A stretch of 64,000 nucleotides of DNA. Source: Acidovorax sp. DW039 (lineage in GTDB: Bacteria > Pseudomonadota > Gammaproteobacteria > Burkholderiales > Burkholderiaceae_C). Below the pieces are notes generated by a model that was not told where the DNA came from, did no database searches, and worked only from the letters and a program-made list of their open reading frames with translations. Shown one piece after another: positions 1 to 8,628 of this stretch. Numbering within the stretch: position 1 is the stretch's first letter; the number at the start of each line of letters is the position of its first letter. The DNA is taken from assembly GCF_037101375.1 (NCBI RefSeq), contig NZ_AP029019.1, positions 2,790,001 to 2,854,000 on the forward strand. The letters run 5' to 3'. The position numbers were made by a program, and so were the translations under genes.

Positions 1-2562
1 CTGCAGCGAATCCCGCCCGAGCAAAAGGAACAAGTCCAGCAATTGCTGCAAGACAGCACGGTTTACTTCGCCCCCCAGCTCAGATCTGTGCAGTGGCAAA
101 TACCGGGCCAGACAACACTGGTTGCCCAACGCCCTCCGGCGTCTTCCGAAGCGCCGGGTTGGTTTGTGCGGCTGGCTGACCTGGGAAGCGCCGAGCTGGA
201 ACTGAAACAGGAGTTGCCAGACACCTCGATGGGCACTCTGACAGTCTCTTTGCAAGCCTCTGTCTTCACAGACGAGATATGGCAACACCTCAGGCAGCAG
301 TCCCGGTTTTCGCTTTTCAACATTCTGTTTGTGATCACCTTGCTGGGGCTGCTGGTGAGCAGGCATGTGCAGCTGGTGGGCCGGAGCCTACGCGCGCTGC
401 GCCAGCTCCAGCGGGGACAGCCGCAGGTTCGCATGAGCGTCACGGGCATGCCTTCTGAGCGGGCGGTGGCAGAACAATTCAATATGGCGGCCGACAAGCT
501 CCAAAGCCAGTGGGAAGAACTGCAAACCACATTGCGGCAGCAGGCTGAACAACTGGAACTGGCGAAGCTACTGATTGCAGCAACACCTCACCCAGTCACG
601 CTGCGCAAGGAAGACGGTACGTGCATTGACGTGCAGGAAGAGTGGATGCAGCGCTTTGGAGAAAGTCTTCCCGTGGTCAACGCCGTGGCGGAGGAATCCG
701 GGCAACAGGATTCGCCTGCTCCTGCAAAGCTGGCACCCGGGGGGCAATCCCGCTCCCGCCTTGACCCCCCTGCCCCCCCTGAGCCCATGACCGGTGCCAT
801 CGCCCATCTGGTCACGGCCAGTGATCGGCACCGTGCACAAGAGGCCCTGCGCCGGGCACACCAGGCAGGCATCACACCGCCCCCCCTCGTTCCGGGAGGG
901 GACGGCGTCATCACCACCGACCTTCAGGGTCATATTGAAACCATCAACGAAGCAGCGCAGTTTTTGACGGGGTTCAAAACCCATCAAGCCATGGGACGGC
1001 CGCTGGAAGAGGTGTTTCGTCTCGCTCAAACCCCATCGTTGCCTGCACCTGCTGACGGGCAAAGCGGCGGCACGGGGGACGCCCTGGCATCTCACCCGGT
1101 GCTCATCCATCGGTCGGGCGAGCGCTATGCCATCGCCTACACAGCCTCCCCTATCCGTAAAAGCAATGGGGTGGCTGTGGGATGTGTGCTGGTGTTCCAT
1201 GACGTATCCGAGAGCCGTCACTTCCGCCACACCATCTCCTGGCAGGCTCACCATGATGCGTTGACCGGCCTGCACAACCGTGCAGCGCTGGCTGAACACC
1301 TGACGCACGGCATCTTCAATGCACAGAGGCATCACACGCTGCTGGCCGTGTGCATGCTCGACCTGGACCATTTTGAGGAGATCAACAAGCTCCACGGCAT
1401 GGCAACGGGTGACCGGGTGCTGCGCGAGGTAGCACTGCGGCTGCGGGCGATGACGGGCGCGCATGACGCAGTGGCTCGCATGGGCGGTGACGAGTTTGTC
1501 GTCATGCTGGGGCAACAGACCGACCGGGCCGCGGTGCAGGCGCAGGCCCAGGAGCTGTTGGCGCAGCTCGCCCAACCCTACGCCATAGATGAGCTTCAAC
1601 TGACCATTACCGCCAGCATTGGCATCGCCCTGTATCCGCAGGTAGACGCGACGCCAACCGCCCTGCTTCGCCACGCTGACCAAGCCATGTGCCTGGCCAA
1701 GCATTCAGGGCGACAGCAGATCCACATCTTTGATCCGGTTACGGACGCGGCAACGCCCACCCCACACACGCTGCAAACCCGCATCGCCCAGGCACTGCGC
1801 ACCGGCGAAATGCGCCTGCACTACCAGCCCCAAGTGCGCCTGGACACAGGTGAAGTGTGTGGTGTGGAGGCGCTACTGCGCTGGCAGCACCCCGATCTGG
1901 GCATTCAGGGACCAGAGCAGGTGCTGCCCTTGATCGAAGATGCTGATCTGGCAGCCGAGCTGGGTGAATGGGTGCTGAAAGAAGCGCTGGCACAACTGCA
2001 GCAATGGCACGCCCGGGGCTTGAACTGGACCGTCGGGGTCAATATCGCCACCCCCCATCTGCTGCGCAGCAACTTTGCAGCCCGCCTACATGACCTGCTG
2101 GCCCTGTTTGAGCCGCTCCCCACCCACTTGCTACAGCTGGAGGTGAAAGAAAGCGCTGGTTTGCACGATCCCCAGGCTGTGCACTCCGTGATGAAGGATT
2201 GCAGGGACCGGCTGGGTATTCGCTGGGCGGTGGATGATGTCGGCATTGGGCAGGCCACCTTGGCCTGGGTGGCACAGCTGCCCGCGGACACTCTCAAGAT
2301 CGATCAGTCCATCGTGAAGGCGGCTTTGCACAGCGCGGAGGATGCGGCCATCGTCAGCACCATGGTGACCATGGCCGAGGCCCTGCAGTGGACTCTGGTG
2401 GCGGAAGGCGTGGAGTCTGTGCCCCACTGCCAAACACTGCGCAAGCTGGGCTGCCACACGGCACAAGGCTATGCCATCGCCCATCCCATGCCCGGGCGAG
2501 AGCTGGCCGACTGGGCTCGGAGCTATCAGCGCAGCCTTTCTCAGGAGTCGCTGTCGCGCTGA
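1..2562 (+). CDS. GGDEF/EAL sensor protein, 5' end outside window
   Basis: Membrane-bound cyclic-di-GMP turnover protein. The reading frame is open from base 1, so the true start lies upstream and 853 residues are visible. In order: the end of an extracytoplasmic domain, one membrane segment (about residues 105-121), a HAMP-like linker, a low-complexity stretch, a PAS domain (about 300-400), GGDEF (about 410-575) and EAL (about 590-835). The diguanylate cyclase signature MGGDEF is intact but the RxxD inhibitory site is absent (GAHD). The EAL motif is intact (VEALLRW). Loop 6, usually DDFGTGYSSL, reads DDVGIGQATL, and the ITES motif reads VKES, so phosphodiesterase activity may be reduced. A LapD-like receptor role is possible. 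It ends 22 bases from the convergent lipase gene. Confidence 0.9.
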   Translation: MQRIPPEQKEQVQQLLQDSTVYFAPQLRSVQWQIPGQTTLVAQRPPASSEAPGWFVRLADLGSAELELKQELPDTSMGTLTVSLQASVFTDEIWQHLRQQSRFSLFNILFVITLLGLLVSRHVQLVGRSLRALRQLQRGQPQVRMSVTGMPSERAVAEQFNMAADKLQSQWEELQTTLRQQAEQLELAKLLIAATPHPVTLRKEDGTCIDVQEEWMQRFGESLPVVNAVAEESGQQDSPAPAKLAPGGQSRSRLDPPAPPEPMTGAIAHLVTASDRHRAQEALRRAHQAGITPPPLVPGGDGVITTDLQGHIETINEAAQFLTGFKTHQAMGRPLEEVFRLAQTPSLPAPADGQSGGTGDALASHPVLIHRSGERYAIAYTASPIRKSNGVAVGCVLVFHDVSESRHFRHTISWQAHHDALTGLHNRAALAEHLTHGIFNAQRHHTLLAVCMLDLDHFEEINKLHGMATGDRVLREVALRLRAMTGAHDAVARMGGDEFVVMLGQQTDRAAVQAQAQELLAQLAQPYAIDELQLTITASIGIALYPQVDATPTALLRHADQAMCLAKHSGRQQIHIFDPVTDAATPTPHTLQTRIAQALRTGEMRLHYQPQVRLDTGEVCGVEALLRWQHPDLGIQGPEQVLPLIEDADLAAELGEWVLKEALAQLQQWHARGLNWTVGVNIATPHLLRSNFAARLHDLLALFEPLPTHLLQLEVKESAGLHDPQAVHSVMKDCRDRLGIRWAVDDVGIGQATLAWVAQLPADTLKIDQSIVKAALHSAEDAAIVSTMVTMAEALQWTLVAEGVESVPHCQTLRKLGCHTAQGYAIAHPMPGRELADWARSYQRSLSQESLSR

Positions 2563-2584
2563 CGTCGGTTTGGCAAGCGGCAGG

Positions 2585-3775
2585 TCAGAGAGAACTCACC
2601 TGCCGCATGTCCGGACGTTCAAGCCACTGGGCAAACTCGTCCGCGAGCTGTTGCGCTGCGCTCGTAGCAGCCTGCCAGGCGCGCATCCGGCCCGGCAAGT
2701 CATGTCCGTAATGCACAAAGTCCTGACGGTCTGGCAGTTTGGCATGAGGCAAGGTCTTTACCCACTCCGGGTCGGGGCAGAGAACAATCATGGACTCCAA
2801 CGCCTGCGTGCTTTTATGCCGCCAGCGCAGTGCCTTGTCCAGCCAGCCCGGAACCACCTGGCGTTGGAAATGGGGGTACAGCACCAAGCCTGCGCATTTT
2901 TGCGCATCGCCATCGGCAGCATCGGATTGCGTACGAGAACTCGCTGCAGCGCCCGCTCTATCAGCGCGGGCAGCTACATTATCCATAGCATCCTGATGCA
3001 GATTGAACTGCAGATGCATGTGGTAGTCCGTCAGCCCGCCATCCCAGTACGCGCCACGCGGAGCCCCGTCAATGTGGGGTACGGCCCGCAGTACAAACGG
3101 TATGGAGCAGCTTGCCTGCAAAGCCGCCCTGAAGTTGCCTTCGGTCAACGCCACCTGCCGGGTGCGAAAGTCTGCTGTGCCAAAAGGAAGCGGAGCCACC
3201 CCGCCTGGCCCCTGCATGGGTGAAGAAAAGACCACCCGCTCCAGCCAGGCACCCAGCGCCTTGCGGTGCAGGGCGTTGCTGAGAAATGCACCCAGATATC
3301 CCACAGGAGTTGCCAGCGGGTGTTCCCGCCCCAGCATGTGACGTCCACGCGCCGCGATCAGGTGCAATCGATAGCGAGGGTGGTGCAGAACCTCACCCAC
3401 CCGACCCGCGTAGAACGTCTGCAGGTTTTGGGAAAACAGCTCACTCACCAGCTCCGCTGGAGGGCGCTTCTTGCCCGGCGGCACTTCGTAATGCTGGCGG
3501 ATATACGCGTCCTCCAGAGCTTGCAGGGCTGCTTCAGGGTCATCGAGACATGCCGTAGCCATGCGCCAGGCACCAATCGAAGCACCCACCAAGTGCACCG
3601 GTTGACGAGACTGCGGCAACCATTGCCCAAAAATAAATCGGTCCAAGGGCCCCAGGATCAGCCCCTTGGGGCCACCCGCAGCTGCGGGCACGGCACCCAC
3701 ATCGTGAGGCCGCAAACCATGTTCGGCGAGGTGGGCCAGGGCGTGCGGCCCGGCGTGAATACGCAATGCTCTCAT
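2585..3775 (-). CDS. Patatin-like phospholipase family protein
   Basis: Predicted serine acyl hydrolase of 396 residues. Patatin features are visible: a glycine-rich oxyanion segment (GGPKG, about residues 34-38), the nucleophile elbow GASIG (about 64-68) and a DGG motif near residue 240 that supplies the Asp of the Ser-Asp dyad. There is no signal peptide, so it is probably cytoplasmic or peripherally membrane associated. Its substrate cannot be told from sequence. It follows the HDOD gene by 38 bases on the same strand and could be co-transcribed with it and tex. Confidence 0.85.
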   Translation of the reverse strand: MRALRIHAGPHALAHLAEHGLRPHDVGAVPAAAGGPKGLILGPLDRFIFGQWLPQSRQPVHLVGASIGAWRMATACLDDPEAALQALEDAYIRQHYEVPPGKKRPPAELVSELFSQNLQTFYAGRVGEVLHHPRYRLHLIAARGRHMLGREHPLATPVGYLGAFLSNALHRKALGAWLERVVFSSPMQGPGGVAPLPFGTADFRTRQVALTEGNFRAALQASCSIPFVLRAVPHIDGAPRGAYWDGGLTDYHMHLQFNLHQDAMDNVAARADRAGAAASSRTQSDAADGDAQKCAGLVLYPHFQRQVVPGWLDKALRWRHKSTQALESMIVLCPDPEWVKTLPHAKLPDRQDFVHYGHDLPGRMRAWQAATSAAQQLADEFAQWLERPDMRQVSSL

Positions 3776-3813
3776 GCAAGGATTGTCGCCGCGCGGCTCA
3801 CCCTGCGGAGCCG

Positions 3814-4641
3814 CTACACCATGTAGTCAGCAGCATCAGGCCGCGCCGTCCAATCGATCGGGTCCTGTTGGAGCACCATATCGATATCCAGGCCCAGCAC
3901 CAGCCCCACCTCTCCGGGAAAAGAAACCGCCAGTTCCTTGTCTGAATACTGGGCTTCGCGTGCGCGCACTCGCCAGGATGCGAGGTGTATTACCCCCGCC
4001 AATGGTTCGTATGCAGTATTTTCAAAAGGGGCTTCGTGGTACTGCAACGCGTCTACCACCACTTGGGGCAACAGCCACCGGCGTGCCAATGCAGCCGAGA
4101 CATCGCTGTAGCAAAAGCCAAAAATCTTGTGCTCCACCTTGCCACGGCGCATGTCCAGCGGCGACACCAGCGTGTTGATGGATTGGGCCTTGTCGGGCCT
4201 GGCAAGGTGGATGACCAGTTCGCCCAGGCCGTGCAAAAGGCCTGCGGTATAGGCTGCCGTGGGATGCTGATACACCACACGCGCCAGCGATTGGGCCAGT
4301 TTGGCCGTATGCAGGCTGTAGCGCCAGAACTGCTGCAGGTTGACACCCGGAATCGACCGGGTTGCCGTACCTAGCGTGGCCGTGGAGACCAGGGCGCGCA
4401 ACTGCCCCACCCCCATCAAAGCCAGCGACTCTGCAATGCCCGCCACTTGACGGGACATCTGCAGGGCTGGCGAATTGGCCGCTTCCAGCAACCGGGCTGC
4501 CAGCGCGGGGTCTGAACCAAACAGCAGATTGAGCCGACGCAAGCTGGGCTCCGGGTGGGCCAGCTCGTTCATCAGCAAAGCCACCGTGCGCGGCAAGCTA
4601 GGCAATGCCACGGGTTGGGCCAGCAGTGCGTTCAGCTCCAT
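3814..4641 (-). CDS. HDOD domain-containing protein
   Basis: Signalling protein of 275 residues consisting of one HDOD domain. The LPSLPRTVALLMNEL opening and the GVGQLRALV region match the family. The histidine of the HD pair is followed by glycine (LLHGLG), as expected for this non-catalytic HD relative. HDOD proteins act in stress, chemotaxis and c-di-GMP signalling, usually as interaction modules. No effector domain is attached. It lies between tex (83 bases upstream) and the patatin-like gene (38 bases downstream), all on the minus strand. The specific role is unknown. Confidence 0.85.
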   Translation of the reverse strand: MELNALLAQPVALPSLPRTVALLMNELAHPEPSLRRLNLLFGSDPALAARLLEAANSPALQMSRQVAGIAESLALMGVGQLRALVSTATLGTATRSIPGVNLQQFWRYSLHTAKLAQSLARVVYQHPTAAYTAGLLHGLGELVIHLARPDKAQSINTLVSPLDMRRGKVEHKIFGFCYSDVSAALARRWLLPQVVVDALQYHEAPFENTAYEPLAGVIHLASWRVRAREAQYSDKELAVSFPGEVGLVLGLDIDMVLQQDPIDWTARPDAADYMV

Positions 4642-4724
4642 GGATCAGGCGATGCCTCGGTTGGTGTTGCGGCGATTATGGCCTTGGCACCCACGGCCCA
4701 AGCCCCAACCGCCGCAGGCAGAGT

Positions 4725-7091
4725 TCAACGCCCCTTGGCCTGTTGCAATTTGGCAAACGCAGAGGCCATGGCCGACTGCTGCACAGGCTCCGGTGCACGG
4801 CGCTGGGGTTGCGCATAGCCCCGCCCTGCACCTTCAAAGCGGTTGTCACGCGAGGCCCCACGGTCGCCCTGCCGCGGTGGTGCGTCGCCCAGCTTCATCG
4901 ACAGGCCGATGCGCTTGCGCTCCACATCCACCTCCATGACCTTGACCTTGACGATATCGCCCGTCTTGACCACCTCGCGCGCATCGTTCACAAACTTGTG
5001 CGCCAGCTGGCTCACGTGCACCAGGCCGTCCTGATGGACCCCCAGGTCCACAAACGCGCCAAACTGGGCCACATTGCTCACGGTGCCTTCCAGAATCATG
5101 CCTTCCTTCAGGTCCTTGATGTCTTCCACGCCGTCATTGAAGCGCGCCACCTTGAAATCAGGGCGGGGATCACGGCCAGGCTTTTCCAGTTCAGAGAGGA
5201 TGTCCTTGACGGTGATGACGCCAAACTTCTCATTGGCAAACAACTCTGGCTTCAGGGTCTTGAGCATGTCTGCGCGCCCCATCAGCTCGGCCACTGGCTT
5301 GCCGGTTTTTTCCATGATCTGCTCGACCACGGGATAGGTCTCGGGGTGGACGCCCGTCATGTCCAAAGGGTTCTCGCCGCCTCGGATGCGCAGGAACCCC
5401 GCGCTCTGCTCAAACGTCTTGGCACCCAGTCCTGCCACTTCCATCAGCTGCTTGCGGCTCTTGAATGCGCCATTGGCCTCGCGCCAACGCACCACGGCCT
5501 TGGCCACGCTGCCCGACAGGCCCGACACACGGCTGAGCAGCGGCACGCTGGCCGTGTTCAGGTCCACGCCCACCGAGTTCACGCAGTCTTCCACCACCGT
5601 GCCCAGGGTGCGTGCCAGCTCGCTCTGGTTCACGTCGTGTTGGTACTGGCCCACGCCGATGCTCTTGGGGTCGATCTTGACCAGCTCGGCAAGGGGGTCT
5701 TGCAAGCGGCGGGCGATGGAGGCTGCGCCGCGCAGGCTCACGTCCACATCGGGCATCTCCTGGCTGGCGTATTCGCTGGCGGAGTACACCGATGCCCCAG
5801 CCTCGCTCACCACCACCTTTTCAATCTTGCGATCCGCCTTGGCGGCCATCTTGATCAGGTCGGCAGCCAGCTTGTCGGTCTCGCGGCTGGCCGTGCCGTT
5901 GCCGATGGCGATCAGGTTCACGCCGTGCTTTTCACACAGCTTGGCCAGCGTGAACAGCGATCCATCCCAATCGCGCTTGGGCTCGTGCGGGTAAACCGTG
6001 GCGGTGTCCACCAGCTTGCCGGTAGCGTCCACCACTGCCACCTTCACGCCTGTGCGGATGCCTGGGTCCAGGCCCATCACCACGCGCGGGCCTGCAGGGG
6101 CGGCCAGCAGCAGGTCGCGCAGGTTGTCGGCAAACACCTTGATGGCCACCTTCTCGGCCTCGTCGCGCAGGCGCGCAAACAGGTCGCGCTCGGTCGATAG
6201 GCTCAGCTTCACGCGCCAGGTCCAGGCCACGCATTTGCGGATCAGGTCGTCCGCCTTGCGGCCCTGGTGGCTCCAGCCCAGGTGCAGGGCGATCTTGCCT
6301 TCGGCGATGCTGGGCTTGCCCGGCTCGGGCTCCACCGGCAGCACCAGCTTGGCTTCCAGAATCTCCAGCCCGCGCCCACGGAACACCGCCAGCGCGCGGT
6401 GCGAGGGCACGCGGCCGATGGGCTCGTCGTAGTCAAAGTAGTCGCGGAACTTGGAGACCTCGGGGTCGTTCTCGTTTTTGGATTCGACCTTCTTGCTGCG
6501 CAGCAGGCCCTCGGCCCAAAGCCATTCACGCAGGTTTTGCACCAGCGCAGGGTCTTCAGCCCAGCGCTCACTGAGAATGTCACGCACGCCGTCCAGCACA
6601 GCGGGCACGGTCGAGAAATCGGCGCCTGGCTTGCCATCGTCCAGCACTTCAGGCGGCTTTGTGAAGGCTGCGGCCTCCACGGCAGGGTCCAGCGTGGGGT
6701 CGGCAAAGAGCTTGTCGGCCAGCGGCTCGATACCGAACTCGCGGGCAATCTGGCCCTTGGTGCGGCGCTTTTGCTTGAAGGGCAGGTAAATGTCTTCCAG
6801 CTCCTGCTTGGTCGGAGCAGCAGCAATGGCGGCACGCAGCGCGTCGGTCAATTTGCCCTGCTCATCAATCGCCTTGAGCACGGCCACGCGGCGGTCTTCC
6901 AGCTCGCGCAGATAGGACAGGCGCGCCTCCAGCTCACGCAGCTGAATATCGTCCAGCCCGCCCGTCACTTCCTTGCGGTAGCGGGCAATGAAGGGCACGG
7001 TAGCACCTCCGTCCAGCAGCTCCACCGCTGCACGTACCTGCTGTTCTCCTACTTTGATTTCTGCGGCCAGCTGCCGGATGATCTGCTGCAT
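4725..7091 (-). CDS. tex: Tex family S1 RNA-binding transcription accessory protein
   Basis: Nucleic-acid-binding protein of 788 residues, the normal Tex length. Visible in order: a helical N-terminal region (residues 1-200), an RNase H-like YqgF fold starting at MGLDPGIRTGVKVAVVD (about residue 340), helix-hairpin-helix repeats (about 500-560, VSGLSGSVAKAVVRWR and VAGLGAKTFEQSAG) and a C-terminal S1 domain (about 650-725, LEGTVSNVAQFGAFVDLGV) with a basic, Gly/Arg-rich tail. Tex is conserved across bacteria and acts in transcription and RNA metabolism. It is probably the first gene of a tex-HDOD-lipase run. Confidence 0.96.
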   Translation of the reverse strand: MQQIIRQLAAEIKVGEQQVRAAVELLDGGATVPFIARYRKEVTGGLDDIQLRELEARLSYLRELEDRRVAVLKAIDEQGKLTDALRAAIAAAPTKQELEDIYLPFKQKRRTKGQIAREFGIEPLADKLFADPTLDPAVEAAAFTKPPEVLDDGKPGADFSTVPAVLDGVRDILSERWAEDPALVQNLREWLWAEGLLRSKKVESKNENDPEVSKFRDYFDYDEPIGRVPSHRALAVFRGRGLEILEAKLVLPVEPEPGKPSIAEGKIALHLGWSHQGRKADDLIRKCVAWTWRVKLSLSTERDLFARLRDEAEKVAIKVFADNLRDLLLAAPAGPRVVMGLDPGIRTGVKVAVVDATGKLVDTATVYPHEPKRDWDGSLFTLAKLCEKHGVNLIAIGNGTASRETDKLAADLIKMAAKADRKIEKVVVSEAGASVYSASEYASQEMPDVDVSLRGAASIARRLQDPLAELVKIDPKSIGVGQYQHDVNQSELARTLGTVVEDCVNSVGVDLNTASVPLLSRVSGLSGSVAKAVVRWREANGAFKSRKQLMEVAGLGAKTFEQSAGFLRIRGGENPLDMTGVHPETYPVVEQIMEKTGKPVAELMGRADMLKTLKPELFANEKFGVITVKDILSELEKPGRDPRPDFKVARFNDGVEDIKDLKEGMILEGTVSNVAQFGAFVDLGVHQDGLVHVSQLAHKFVNDAREVVKTGDIVKVKVMEVDVERKRIGLSMKLGDAPPRQGDRGASRDNRFEGAGRGYAQPQRRAPEPVQQSAMASAFAKLQQAKGR

Positions 7092-7165
7092 GTGTGGCGA
7101 ACTCTCTGAGACTCAAACAAACGGAAAAGGCGAAGCGCGGGAGTTTGCCACAGAGGATCTGCACC

Positions 7166-7435
7166 AGAGTCTGTTTACGATCTCGCAGGGGATCGCGTTG
7201 AAGCGCAATCGGGATGAGTGGTTGCTTCGGGTGCGCCGCATGGGTTCATGCCCATGCAAGCAGCCGGAGCATTCAATCGCCCGATTTCGCTCCAACCCTC
7301 CGGGCAGCGGTCTTTGCGGGCGGTCTGCTGCGTTGCGGCGCTTGTGGATAGCCAGGCTATCCACTGCGCACCGCGCCTGGCAGCCCATCCCGAAAAGACC
7401 GCTGCGCGACCCCTGGGAGATCGCAAACAGGCTCT
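7166..7435. mobile_element. MITE-like element with about 30-bp inverted ends
   Basis: This 270-base non-coding element occupies most of the 398-base gap between the divergent tex and DUF72 genes. Its ends are imperfect inverted repeats. The left end reads AGAGTCTGTTTACGATCTC and the complement of the right end reads AGAGCCTGTTTGCGATCTC; similarity continues through CAGGGG and TCGCG. A second nested inverted pair (AGCGGTCTTTGCGGG with CCCGAAAAGACCGCT) and a central hairpin GTGGATAGCC/GGCTATCCAC (7341-7361) lie inside. No transposase is encoded. No clear target duplication is seen. Short open frames across it look fortuitous. Confidence 0.6.
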
Positions 7436-7489
7436 AATCCGCCCCGCTCCTAGATCCTTTGACGCTACGGACTGTTACACCGCGCCTTG

Positions 7490-8563
7490 ATGCAAGAAGA
7501 CCTTTTTGGCGAACCGACTCTACCTCCGCCATCGCCTGCAGACAAAGAGCAACCCCACAGCCAGGCCCCAGCAAAGCCTGCCCGACGAAAAGCAGGGCTG
7601 CGCGTGGCTGCAGCAGAGCAGCCAGATGCTGTCCATGCCTTGGCGGCTGCCCTGCCCCCCAGCTTGCGGCTGGGCACTTCGTCCTGGACTTACCCCGCCT
7701 GGAAAGAGCTGGTGTGGGACGCGGAATATGAGGAAACCCAGCTCTCCAAGCAAGGTTTGGAGGCCTATGCGAAGCACCCGCTGCTGCGCACCGTAAGCCT
7801 GGACCGCAACTTTTATCGGCCACTGACGGTGAGCCAGTACCTGCGCTATGCCGAGCAGGTACCAGACGACTTCCGGTTTGTGGTCAAAGCACCCTCGCTG
7901 GTTACCGATGCTCTGGTCCGTGCGGAAGATGGTCGCGGCAAGCAGGCCAACCCCGCCTTTCTGAGCCCGCAACTCGCCTGCAGTGAGTTTGCAGAGCCAG
8001 CGCTGGAGGGGCTGGGGGCAAAACTGGGAGCGCTGGTCTTTCAGCTCAGTCCCTTGCCGCAGGGCCTGCTGCACCGCCTGCCCGCCGTTCTGGAACAGCT
8101 CAGGACCATGTTGCAGGCGCTACCCGCACTGCAGCCCAGAGCGCCAGACGCAGTCGTCGCGGTAGAGGTTCGTGACCCCGAGTGGCTGATCCCCGAATTC
8201 GCAGCCGTGCTGCGCGAAACCGGAGCCACCTATTGCCTGGGTCTGCACCCCAAACTGCCACCCCTGGCGCACCAGTTACCCGTGCTGCGCGCTCTATGGC
8301 CCACGCCTTTGGTGTGCCGCTGGAACCTCAACGTCATCCACGGGCCCTACGGCTACGAAGAGGCGGAGCAAAAATACGCGCCATACGACAGGCTGCGAGA
8401 TCTGGACCCAGACACCCATGAGGCGCTGGCGAAGGTGATCCAAGGCGTGACCGGAGCCGGTCACAACGCCTATGTGACCATCAGCAACCATGCCGAAGGA
8501 TGCGCGCCACTGACAGTGCAAAGGCTTGCACAACACGTATCCCGCGACAAACCAGCTTTTTGA
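7490..8563 (+). CDS. DUF72 (YecE-like) family protein
   Basis: Protein of 357 residues from ATG 7490; a TTG lies one codon earlier. After a 55-residue Pro/Ala-rich leader the DUF72 TIM-barrel-like domain begins at LRLGTSSWTYPAWKELVW and includes SLDRNFYRPLT, FRFVVKAP and the C-terminal VTISNHAEGCAPLTV. The family is widespread, but its biochemical activity is not established, so no reaction is assigned. It is a single-gene unit bounded by the MITE-like element upstream and a two-hairpin repeat downstream. Confidence 0.85.
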   Translation: MQEDLFGEPTLPPPSPADKEQPHSQAPAKPARRKAGLRVAAAEQPDAVHALAAALPPSLRLGTSSWTYPAWKELVWDAEYEETQLSKQGLEAYAKHPLLRTVSLDRNFYRPLTVSQYLRYAEQVPDDFRFVVKAPSLVTDALVRAEDGRGKQANPAFLSPQLACSEFAEPALEGLGAKLGALVFQLSPLPQGLLHRLPAVLEQLRTMLQALPALQPRAPDAVVAVEVRDPEWLIPEFAAVLRETGATYCLGLHPKLPPLAHQLPVLRALWPTPLVCRWNLNVIHGPYGYEEAEQKYAPYDRLRDLDPDTHEALAKVIQGVTGAGHNAYVTISNHAEGCAPLTVQRLAQHVSRDKPAF

Positions 8564-8577
8564 TCAGTATGTTTTTC

Positions 8578-8626
8578 AGCCCCTAGCGCTTATAGGAAAA
8601 GCGCAAGCAGCTATAAAAAGCATAGC
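8578..8626 (+). repeat. Two-hairpin dispersed repeat, copy A
   Basis: Near-complete copy of the family described in the findings. The first arm is AGCGCTTAT...AAAAGCGC and the second is GCTATAAAAAGCATAGC. It lies between the convergent ends of the DUF72 gene and the chemoreceptor gene, touching the latter's stop codon, so it may act as a bidirectional transcript end. Confidence 0.7.
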
Positions 8627-8628
8627 AA

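Noticed and set aside
4605..6200. Long plus-strand open frame (531 codons) opposite tex
   Set aside because: It is His/Val-rich shadow translation of the high-GC tex gene; tex has clear domains over the whole interval.
7113..7437. Short ORFs within the MITE-like element as genes
   Set aside because: They run across the inverted repeats on both strands, lack ribosome-binding sites and have no domain similarity.
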